Source: Gemmatimonadales bacterium UBA4456
Lineage (GTDB): Bacteria > Gemmatimonadota > Gemmatimonadetes > Longimicrobiales > Gaopeijiaceae
Length of the DNA: 24,771 nt
Reading direction: 5' to 3'
NCBI GenBank assembly: GCA_002390225.1
Contig: DGOW01000045.1
Location: forward strand, 1-24,771
Shown here: positions 1 to 6,658 of the stretch, piece by piece
Layout of the letters: each line of letters starts with the position of its first letter
How positions within the stretch are numbered: the first letter of the stretch is position 1
Made by a program: the position numbers and the translations under genes
Notes under the pieces: model-generated
Seen by the model: only the letters and a program-made list of their open reading frames with translations
Told to the model about the DNA's origin: nothing
The model's database searches: none

Positions 1-339
1 AACGTCACCCTGTGCTTCTCGGTCTCCCAGGCACTTCTTGCCGCGAAGGCGGGCGCAACCTTCGTCTCACCGTTCGTGGGCCGGCTGGATGACATCTCCG
101 GGGAGGGCATGCAGCTCATCGGTCAGATCCGGCAGGTGTATGACAACTACGGCTTCGATACCGAAATCCTGGCTGCGTCGCTCCGCCACCCCATGCACGT
201 TGTCGAGTGCATGCTGATCGGCGCCGATTGCTGCACCCTGCCGCCGAAAGTGCTCTGGCAGCTCAGCAAGCACACGCTCACCGATAAAGGCCTCGAAGGC
301 TTCCTCAAGGATTGGGATGCTGCAGGTACCGCGATCTAG
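1..339 (+). CDS. Transaldolase / fructose-6-phosphate aldolase family, C-terminal part (5' end outside window)
   Basis: The frame is open from base 1 and stops at 337-339, so only the last 112 residues are present. They begin NVTLCFSVSQALLAAKAGA and continue VSPFVGRLDD, the late beta/alpha-barrel strands of the small transaldolase/fructose-6-phosphate aldolase (Tal/FSA) family. These class I aldolases use a Schiff-base lysine, which would lie upstream of the window. The expected role is transfer of a dihydroxyacetone unit between sugar phosphates in the cytoplasmic non-oxidative pentose phosphate pathway. That pathway feeds ribose-5-phosphate, and hence PRPP, to the purine genes downstream. 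The final 23 bases overlap the start of the protease gene that follows. True transaldolase versus F6P aldolase cannot be decided from this fragment. Confidence 0.9.
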   Translation, partial: NVTLCFSVSQALLAAKAGATFVSPFVGRLDDISGEGMQLIGQIRQVYDNYGFDTEILAASLRHPMHVVECMLIGADCCTLPPKVLWQLSKHTLTDKGLEGFLKDWDAAGTAI

Positions 340-1723
340 CGTGACCCGCGGAGCTCACCGGCTCCTGTTCACGGCGCTCGCCACGTTTGTCGCGAGTGCC
401 TGTGATCCGGGCGCCGCCTCATCTCAAGCCGCCTCGCAGTCGATCAACGAGGACCGGACGACGGCGATCGTCCGCGCTACCGCGCGGGTCGCGCCCGCCG
501 TGGTCAGCGTGAACGTGCTTCGCACTCAGCGGGTTCGGCCCCGCACCATGTGGGAAAGTATGATCCTTCCTCCTGGTGCCCAGCAGCGGAGCGCCGGCTT
601 CGGATCCGGTGTCATCGTGAATGACGAGGGCATCGTCATCACGAACGATCACGTGATTACCGGAGCTTCTCAGATCAAGGTGACCCTAGCGGGCGGGCGC
701 GACCTCGACGCCGTGATCATCGGCACCGATCCGGTCGCCGACATCGCGGTGCTCCGGATCATCGGGGAGGATCTACCCGTGGCCCCTCTCGGGACCGCAG
801 ATGGCCTGATGATTGGTGAGTGGGCAATTGCAATCGGGAACCCCCTCGGAAACTACGTCGCGGACAGTAAGCCTACCGTTACGGCCGGCGTGATCTCTGC
901 AGTCGACCGTAATATCGCGCCGTCCTCGGACGACGAGGGATTCTACTTCGGCATGATCCAGACCGATGCAGCCATCAACCCGGGTAACTCGGGTGGCGCC
1001 CTCGTCAACGCCGACGGAGAGGTCATCGGGATCAACGCATCGATTATCTCCCGGAGCGGTGGGAGCGAAGGCCTCGGCTTTGCCATACCCATCGACCGGG
1101 CGCTCCAGATTGCTGACGACTTCCTGGAGTACGGAGAGATCCGAAGAGCCTGGGTCGGTATCGATGTCGAACCAGTGGAGGCCGATGCGTGGGGCCGATC
1201 ACGAGGTGTACGGATCAGCCGTGTGGCCGAGGGGTCACCGGCCGACGATGCGACCCTGGAACCGGGAGACATGCTCCTCCGCGCAAATGGACGCCCACTT
1301 TCCGGTCCGTTGGACTGGGAGGGTGTCCTACTGGACCTCCGCGCCGGAGATGACCTTGACCTGAACGTTCAGGGACAATCCCGGACCGTCCAGCTCGAGG
1401 CGGAGCCGTTCCCATCCACGACAGCCTCCCGCGTCACTCTCTTCCGGGACATCCAGCTCATCTCGGTGTCCGCTCAGATCCAGGGAGAACTCCGACTTTC
1501 GAGTGAATCCGGTGCCCTGATCGCGGACATCTCAGCCGAGCTGACCAGCCGCACACGGCTTCAGGCGGGCGACGTCATCATTCAGATGAACCGCGCCCGC
1601 ATCCGCAGTGCAGATGACGCTGCGGCCTTCTTCGACGCGCTCACGGGCCAGGAAGGCCGCATCGTCCTGTATCTAGAGCGCGACAACAATTATTACACCA
1701 CAAGTCTGTACTGGAGGGGTTAG
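317..1723 (+). CDS. HtrA/DegP-type S1C serine protease, predicted lipoprotein, two PDZ domains
   Basis: The 468-residue protein has a complete trypsin-like triad: His112 in ITNDHVITG, Asp142 in DPVADIAVL and Ser225 in NPGNSGGAL. The substrate-loop region (EGLGFAIPID) is also typical of HtrA. One PDZ domain follows at about 275-355 and a second, more divergent one at about 380-460. The N-terminus has a basic stretch, a hydrophobic core (LLFTALATFVA) and a lipobox-like ASAC with Cys29, predicting a lipid-anchored periplasmic enzyme; most DegP proteins are soluble and DegS is anchored by a helix. HtrA proteases degrade or hold misfolded envelope proteins. ATG 317 was chosen because AAGG at 307-310 lies 6 nt upstream, although this start overlaps the aldolase gene by 23 nt. 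GTG 341 is an alternative with no good ribosome site. The stop directly abuts the purB start. Confidence 0.93.
   Translation: MLQVPRSSVTRGAHRLLFTALATFVASACDPGAASSQAASQSINEDRTTAIVRATARVAPAVVSVNVLRTQRVRPRTMWESMILPPGAQQRSAGFGSGVIVNDEGIVITNDHVITGASQIKVTLAGGRDLDAVIIGTDPVADIAVLRIIGEDLPVAPLGTADGLMIGEWAIAIGNPLGNYVADSKPTVTAGVISAVDRNIAPSSDDEGFYFGMIQTDAAINPGNSGGALVNADGEVIGINASIISRSGGSEGLGFAIPIDRALQIADDFLEYGEIRRAWVGIDVEPVEADAWGRSRGVRISRVAEGSPADDATLEPGDMLLRANGRPLSGPLDWEGVLLDLRAGDDLDLNVQGQSRTVQLEAEPFPSTTASRVTLFRDIQLISVSAQIQGELRLSSESGALIADISAELTSRTRLQAGDVIIQMNRARIRSADDAAAFFDALTGQEGRIVLYLERDNNYYTTSLYWRG
1711..1719 (+). promoter_or_regulatory. Ribosome binding site deciding the TTG start of purB
   Basis: CTGGAGGGG lies within the last codons of the protease gene, so that GGAGG ends 6 nt before TTG 1724. 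The first in-frame ATG, at 1742, is about 24 nt from this site and has no purine-rich sequence of its own. This favours the TTG, which directly follows the protease stop codon. Confidence 0.6.
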
Positions 1724-3163
1724 TTGGACCTCGATCGATATATGCACCCGCTTTCGGACCGATATGCATCTCGCGAGATGCAGCAGGTTTTTTCTCCCGC
1801 TCGCCGCTACGGAACGTGGCGACGCCTCTGGATCGCACTCGCTGAAAGTGAGGCCGAGCTCGGTCTCGACATTTCGGACGAGGCGCTTCAGCAAATGCGC
1901 GCGGCCGTCGACAAGCTCGATCTCGACAGGGCGGCCGAGTACGAGAAGCGCTTCCGACACGATGTGATGGCCCACGTTCACCTCTTCGGTGACGACGCAC
2001 CCGCTGCGAAAGGCATTATTCACCTCGGTGCGACCAGCGCGTTCATTGGCGACAACACCGACCTGATCCTGCACCGGGACGGGCTGGAGCTCGTGCGTGC
2101 CCGCCTTCTCCGCTGCGTGGAGGCGCTGACCCGCTTCGCCCAGGAGCATGCGTCACTGGCCACGCTCGGATACACCCACTTCCAACCGGCCCAGCCGACG
2201 ACGGTCGGAAAGCGTGCGACCCTCTGGATCCAGGACCTGCTTCTCGACATCGAAGAAATCGACCACCGGATCGATGTTCTGCGCTTTCGTGGCGTCCGAG
2301 GCACCACCGGCACGCAGGCCTCGTTCCTCGAGCTGTTCGAGGGTGACCATGACAAGGTGGATGCGCTCGATCTCTCCGTCGGGAAGCGGATGGGCTTCGA
2401 GTCCACATATCCGGTAAGCGGCCAGACGTACTCGAGGAAGGTCGACTATGCCGTGCAGGCCTCTCTGGCCGGAGCAGCCGCATCCGTCTCCAAGATCGGG
2501 CACGACCTTCGGATTCTGGCACACCTGCGAGAAGTCGAAGAGCCGTTCGAGGCCGAGCAGATTGGCTCCTCGGCGATGCCCTACAAGCGCAATCCGATGA
2601 GGGCGGAACGAATCTGTGCGCTCGCTCGTCACGTCATCACGCTGTCGATCGATCCTGCCTTCACCGCCGCCACCCAATGGCTCGAACGGACCCTGGACGA
2701 CTCGGCGAACCGCCGTGTTTCAGTACCAGACGCCTTTCTGGCCCTGGACGGATGCCTGGTGCTTCTCGAGAACGTTTCGCGACGTCTAATTGTGAATCCA
2801 CAGGTCGTTCGCAGGAATCTCGCCGAGCATCTTCCCTTCATGGCTACAGAGACGATCTTGATGCACGCCGTGTCACGCGGGGGTGATCGTCAGGAACTGC
2901 ACGAGTCGATTCGGAAGCACTCGATGGCCGCTGCGAGACGTATGAAGGAAGAGGGTGCCGATGCAGACCTGCTGGACCGAATCGCCGGAGATGACACTTT
3001 CGGTCTCAGCGCAGACGAGCTTCAGGAGATGGTCGATCCGATGCGTTTCGTCGGCCGGGCTCCGTCCCAGGTCGAGCGTTTCATCGATCGAACCGTCACC
3101 CCGGTCCTCGAACGGCACCGTTCTAACACCATGAACCTGGACGCCCCAACACTCCATGTCTGA
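1724..3163 (+). CDS. purB: Adenylosuccinate lyase, similar to the animal ADSL type
   Basis: This enzyme of the fumarase/aspartase superfamily releases fumarate twice in purine synthesis: from SAICAR to give AICAR, and from adenylosuccinate to give AMP. The signature SSAMPYKRNPMRAER starts near residue 282 and includes the flexible-loop catalytic serine. His152 in THFQPAQPTT matches the second catalytic position. Blocks such as RGTTGTQASFLELFEGD, GQTYSRKVD and EEPFE closely follow the animal ADSL sequence as I recall it, rather than the B. subtilis or E. coli PurB types. The length of 479 residues fits that group. Translation probably starts at TTG 1724, directly after the protease stop; ATG 1742 is the alternative. 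The 3' end overlaps purC by 8 nt. Confidence 0.96.
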   Translation: MDLDRYMHPLSDRYASREMQQVFSPARRYGTWRRLWIALAESEAELGLDISDEALQQMRAAVDKLDLDRAAEYEKRFRHDVMAHVHLFGDDAPAAKGIIHLGATSAFIGDNTDLILHRDGLELVRARLLRCVEALTRFAQEHASLATLGYTHFQPAQPTTVGKRATLWIQDLLLDIEEIDHRIDVLRFRGVRGTTGTQASFLELFEGDHDKVDALDLSVGKRMGFESTYPVSGQTYSRKVDYAVQASLAGAAASVSKIGHDLRILAHLREVEEPFEAEQIGSSAMPYKRNPMRAERICALARHVITLSIDPAFTAATQWLERTLDDSANRRVSVPDAFLALDGCLVLLENVSRRLIVNPQVVRRNLAEHLPFMATETILMHAVSRGGDRQELHESIRKHSMAAARRMKEEGADADLLDRIAGDDTFGLSADELQEMVDPMRFVGRAPSQVERFIDRTVTPVLERHRSNTMNLDAPTLHV

Positions 3164-4097
3164 TCACAACGTGGTCCATGAGTCGCAGCTGCCCCTGCCA
3201 CTCCTCCACCGAGGAAAGGTCAGGGACGTCTACGAAGTCGATTCCGACACTCTTTTGATGATTGCCAGCGATCGCGTTAGTGCGTTTGACGTGGTCCTGC
3301 CCCAGCCGATCCCGCACAAGGGAGAGGTGCTGACCCAGATCACTGCCTGGTGGCTGGATCAGTTGAACGACGAGTTGTCGCACCATCTGATCGCGGTCGA
3401 CCCCGATCGCATCATCGCCCGACACCCCGAGCTTGCCGAGACCCGCGACCAGTGGGCTCGTCGCGCGATGCTCGTACACAAGACTGAGCCTGTGCTCGTC
3501 GAGTGCGTCGTCCGCGGATACATCTCCGGGTCGGCGTGGAAAGAGTACAAGCAGAGCGGGACTCTGGCGGGCGAGGCGCTCGCCAACGGTCTCCAGGAGA
3601 GCCAGCGGCTCGATCCGGCGATCTTCTCGCCGGCTACGAAAGCGCAGGCTGGAGAGCACGATGAGAACATCACCTTCGGGCAAACGAAGGAGATCCTCGG
3701 CGAAGACCTCGCCAACCGGCTCAAAGATCTCTCCCTCGAGATCTACGGTTTCGGACGGGACGTCGCGGAAAAGAGCAACATTATCCTCGCCGATACCAAG
3801 TTCGAGTTCGGCCACAAGAACGGTGAGCTCATGCTCATTGACGAAGTGCTTACACCTGACTCGTCACGATTCTGGCCCAAAGAGAGCTACGGCATCGGTC
3901 GCGGGCAGCCGTCGCTCGACAAGCAGCCGGTCCGCGACTGGCTCGAGACGCTGGACTGGGACAAGCGGCCTCCACCGCCCGACCTGCCTGACGAGGTGGT
4001 GAACGAGGCCTCCGAGCGTTACAAGGACGTCTTCAAACGACTGACTGGAACGGCGCTCGCAGACTATCAGCCTCCACTCTTCGGGGACGACCGGTGA
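3156..4097 (+). CDS. purC: Phosphoribosylaminoimidazole-succinocarboxamide (SAICAR) synthase
   Basis: PurC uses ATP to join aspartate to CAIR, giving SAICAR, the substrate of the PurB encoded just upstream. The N-terminal nucleotide-binding motif HRGKVRDVYEV is at 18-28. It is followed by ECVVRGYISGSAWKEY near 116-131 and LIDEVLTPDSSRFW near 227-240, all hallmarks of the family. At 313 residues it belongs to the longer, yeast-like PurC class, not the roughly 240-residue E. coli type. The ATG lies inside the purB 3' end, with an 8-nt overlap and no clear Shine-Dalgarno sequence, so its translation probably depends on ribosomes finishing purB. Its stop overlaps the next start as GTGA. Confidence 0.97.
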   Translation: MSDHNVVHESQLPLPLLHRGKVRDVYEVDSDTLLMIASDRVSAFDVVLPQPIPHKGEVLTQITAWWLDQLNDELSHHLIAVDPDRIIARHPELAETRDQWARRAMLVHKTEPVLVECVVRGYISGSAWKEYKQSGTLAGEALANGLQESQRLDPAIFSPATKAQAGEHDENITFGQTKEILGEDLANRLKDLSLEIYGFGRDVAEKSNIILADTKFEFGHKNGELMLIDEVLTPDSSRFWPKESYGIGRGQPSLDKQPVRDWLETLDWDKRPPPPDLPDEVVNEASERYKDVFKRLTGTALADYQPPLFGDDR

Positions 4098-4810
4098 AGA
4101 TCGCCCGCGAGGGAATCCCGTTCGCTGCGGCGGGCGTCTTCCTCGCGGGCATCTGCTGGGCTGGAGTCTGGCTGCTGGGCCGTGCTCCGGTGGATGCAGC
4201 CTCCGGTGTGGTCCCTCCCTCAGAGTGGGGCTTCGGACAGATTCTGCTTCAGCTGGCCGCCTGGACCTTCAGCATCCTGGCGATCTTCGTACTCTGGTTC
4301 TTCCGTGATCCCGAGCCGAGCGTCCCGACCGACGATCAGGTCGTGGTAGCGCCCGGCCAGGGAAAGGTACTTCTGATCGAGAACGCCGAGGAGACAGACT
4401 TCATTGGGGGAGCGGCGAAGAAGATCTCGATCTTCCTGAGTGTCTTCGACGTGCACGTTCAACGCTCGCCGGTCTCCGGAACGGTGGACTACAAGATCTA
4501 CCGTCCCGGCGCCTACGCGGTCGCCTGGGCGGACAAGGCTTCGGAGGACAATGAGCAGGCATCGCTCGGCATCACTACGGAGCACGGACGGGTCCTCGTG
4601 AGGCAGATCGCGGGTCTCGTGGCCCGACGGATCATCACGGATGCGGCCGAAGGCGACACGGTCACCCGGGGCCGCAGGTTCGGCTTGATCCGGTTCGGTT
4701 CACGCGTGGATCTCTTTTTGCCGGCGCACTGGGAGATCCTGTGTTCGGTGGGCGACCGCTTGACTGTCGGTTCATCTCCCATGGCGCGCATGCGTGCTGA
4801 GGAGACCTGA
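4094..4810 (+). CDS. psd: Phosphatidylserine decarboxylase proenzyme, short type
   Basis: Psd converts phosphatidylserine to phosphatidylethanolamine at the inner membrane. The 238-residue protein has hydrophobic segments at about 8-30 and 47-69, then the family motif FFRDPEP, then FLSVFDVHVQRSPVSG. The self-cleavage site is RFGSRVD, where Ser203 should become the pyruvoyl group of the alpha chain. The length and the GS site match the short PSD-A form rather than the roughly 320-residue E. coli enzyme with its LGST site. It starts at GTG 4094, overlapping purC by 4 nt, with GGGGA 6 nt upstream. It is followed by pssA with a 1-nt overlap (TGATG), so substrate maker and user are co-translated. 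Confidence 0.95.
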   Translation: MKIAREGIPFAAAGVFLAGICWAGVWLLGRAPVDAASGVVPPSEWGFGQILLQLAAWTFSILAIFVLWFFRDPEPSVPTDDQVVVAPGQGKVLLIENAEETDFIGGAAKKISIFLSVFDVHVQRSPVSGTVDYKIYRPGAYAVAWADKASEDNEQASLGITTEHGRVLVRQIAGLVARRIITDAAEGDTVTRGRRFGLIRFGSRVDLFLPAHWEILCSVGDRLTVGSSPMARMRAEET

Positions 4811-5700
4811 TGCCCGGACGACGACAGACGCTGCAACGCGGAGTCATCATCCTCCCGTCGGCCTTTACCCTGGGAAACCTGTTTTTCGGGATCTACGCGA
4901 TGATCTCGGTCACCCGGGGTGACTTCCTGTGGGCCGGATGGTGCATCATCATCGCCGGTATCCTCGACATGCTGGATGGGAGCGTCGCGCGCCTGACCCG
5001 AACCGGTTCCGCATTCGGAGCCGAGCTCGACTCTCTTGTAGACGCGATCTCCTTCGGTGTGGCCCCAGGCTTCATCATGTTCGCCCTATTCTTCGCGGAT
5101 ACTCAATGGAGCTGGGTACTCTCCTTCGTCTATGTCACGGCAGTCGTGGTGAGGCTCGCTCGCTTCAACATCGAACAGGGCGGCGAAGCGAAGCGGTATT
5201 TCCATGGACTCCCGTCTCCCTCGGCAGGCATGGCGCTCGCGTCGTATTACCCGTTCAGCCAGACCAGCTTCTTCGCCACGTATCTCGGAGACCTTCCCTG
5301 GCAGCAGATCATGGGTGTCGGGGTGGTCCTGCTGGCGGTCCTGATGGTGAGCCACGTGCCCTACGGCAAGGTCGGCAAGATCGGCCTTCGCTCGGCACGC
5401 AGCCTCGTCAACACTGTACTTGCCGTGGCAGCGATCTTACTCGCCGTCTCGGTGCCGGAGTTCTACTTCTTCACCGTCCTGGTGCTCTACATCGTGTGGG
5501 GTCTTCTGAAGTCCGTGCTGATGGGCTTCCTCGACCGCATTCCCGGTGGTGACCCGCTCCTCGATGAGGAGGAGGGTGAAGTCGGTGCACGCACCGAAGT
5601 CCGTGAGATGGACTACGGTGATCTGGTCCCTAACGGGGCCGCTCATCTCAAAATCGATTCTCAATCCACTCCCGATCGTGGTCTGGAGGAACAAGCGTGA
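4810..5700 (+). CDS. pssA: CDP-diacylglycerol--serine O-phosphatidyltransferase (integral membrane type)
   Basis: PssA makes phosphatidylserine from CDP-diacylglycerol and serine, supplying the neighbouring decarboxylase. The CDP-alcohol phosphotransferase motif is complete: Asp53, Asp56-Gly57, Ala60-Arg61, Gly70, Asp74 and Asp78 with exact family spacing. About six or more hydrophobic segments fill residues 12-240, as in the B. subtilis-type enzyme and unlike the peripheral E. coli one. An acidic tail of about 55 residues (from about 242) follows the last membrane segment. A strong GAGGAG at 4799-4804 precedes ATG 4810. The 3' end overlaps purS by 4 nt (GTGA), joining this lipid pair to the purine genes on both sides. 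Confidence 0.95.
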   Translation: MPGRRQTLQRGVIILPSAFTLGNLFFGIYAMISVTRGDFLWAGWCIIIAGILDMLDGSVARLTRTGSAFGAELDSLVDAISFGVAPGFIMFALFFADTQWSWVLSFVYVTAVVVRLARFNIEQGGEAKRYFHGLPSPSAGMALASYYPFSQTSFFATYLGDLPWQQIMGVGVVLLAVLMVSHVPYGKVGKIGLRSARSLVNTVLAVAAILLAVSVPEFYFFTVLVLYIVWGLLKSVLMGFLDRIPGGDPLLDEEEGEVGARTEVREMDYGDLVPNGAAHLKIDSQSTPDRGLEEQA

Positions 5701-5969
5701 GCCAGTACCGTCTCGAAGTTCGTGTGAAGCCCCGCCCCGGCCTTCTCGACCCACAGGGTAAAGCCGTTCACCACTCGCTGAACTCCCTTGGGTGGGACGG
5801 CGTGAGTGACGTACGTGTGGGTAAGGCCATCTACATCGACATGGACGCTGAGTCGGCGGATGCCGCGCTCGAGGCCGTCGGCGTCATGTGTCGTAAGCTG
5901 CTCGCCAACCCGGTCACCGAAGACTTCGAAGTCTCGCTGGTCGGTGAAGCCAAGGACGCCGGTTCATGA
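5697..5969 (+). CDS. purS: FGAM synthase subunit PurS
   Basis: PurS is the small bridging subunit of the three-part phosphoribosylformylglycinamidine synthase, where it helps pass ammonia from PurQ to PurL. The 90-residue sequence has the usual features: RLEVRVKPRPGLLDPQG near the start, then VRVGKAIYIDMD, and a conserved MCRKLLANPV helix. It starts at GTG 5697, overlapping pssA, with GGAGG about 8 nt upstream. Its stop overlaps the purQ ATG by 4 nt. The order S-Q-L-F is the same as in B. subtilis, which supports the small-PurL form of the complex. Confidence 0.95.
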   Translation: MSQYRLEVRVKPRPGLLDPQGKAVHHSLNSLGWDGVSDVRVGKAIYIDMDAESADAALEAVGVMCRKLLANPVTEDFEVSLVGEAKDAGS

Positions 5970-6658
5970 AGGTCGCCGTCATCACCTTTCCCGGCTCGAA
6001 CTGCGACTACGACCTGTACAAGGCGGCGCAGCAGGTCGGCGGAGACGCGACATTCATGTGGCATCGCGAACGCGGGCTGGCGGGGTACGACGCGGTGTTG
6101 CTCCCCGGCGGCTTCTCGTACGGCGACTACCTCCGGGCCGGCGCAATCGCGCGCATGAGCCCGATCATGGCGGACGTCATCACGTTCGCAAACGCGGGTG
6201 GCCCGGTCCTCGGCATCTGTAACGGCTTCCAGATTCTCTGCGAGTCAGGGCTCCTTCCAGGCGCTCTGATGCACAATGAGTCAATGAAGTTCCAGAGCAA
6301 GGATGTCTTTCTCCGTGTCGAGCGGGCCGACACCCTGTTCACAGCCGACTACGAAGCGGGTCAGATTCTCCGCATCCCCATCGCCCACGGCGAGGGTAAC
6401 TACGAGGCGGACAAGGAGACGCTGGAAGCCCTCGAGTCCGAGGGACGCGTCGTCTTCCGCTACGTAGACTCAAGCGGAGAAAAGAGCGAAGGCGCGAACC
6501 CCAACGGTTCGTGGCATGACATCGCCGGAATCACCAACGAGTCGGGCAATGTCCTGGGCATGATGCCCCATCCGGAACGTGCCATGGAAGAGCTCCTGGG
6601 CTCGACCGACGGCATCGCACTCTTCACGTCCCTGGTCGCGAGCCTCCAGACGTCATGA
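5966..6658 (+). CDS. purQ: FGAM synthase glutaminase subunit PurQ
   Basis: This class I glutamine amidotransferase hydrolyses glutamine and delivers ammonia to PurL. The 230-residue protein carries the nucleophile Cys85 in VLGICNGFQIL. The His202/Glu204 pair lies in MMPHPERAMEELLG, completing the catalytic triad. The oxyanion-side motif LLPGGFSYGDYLRAGAIA is typical of PurQ. ATG 5966 overlaps the purS stop and only weak purine-rich sequence precedes it, so translational coupling is likely. The stop overlaps purL by 4 nt. Confidence 0.97.
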   Translation: MKVAVITFPGSNCDYDLYKAAQQVGGDATFMWHRERGLAGYDAVLLPGGFSYGDYLRAGAIARMSPIMADVITFANAGGPVLGICNGFQILCESGLLPGALMHNESMKFQSKDVFLRVERADTLFTADYEAGQILRIPIAHGEGNYEADKETLEALESEGRVVFRYVDSSGEKSEGANPNGSWHDIAGITNESGNVLGMMPHPERAMEELLGSTDGIALFTSLVASLQTS

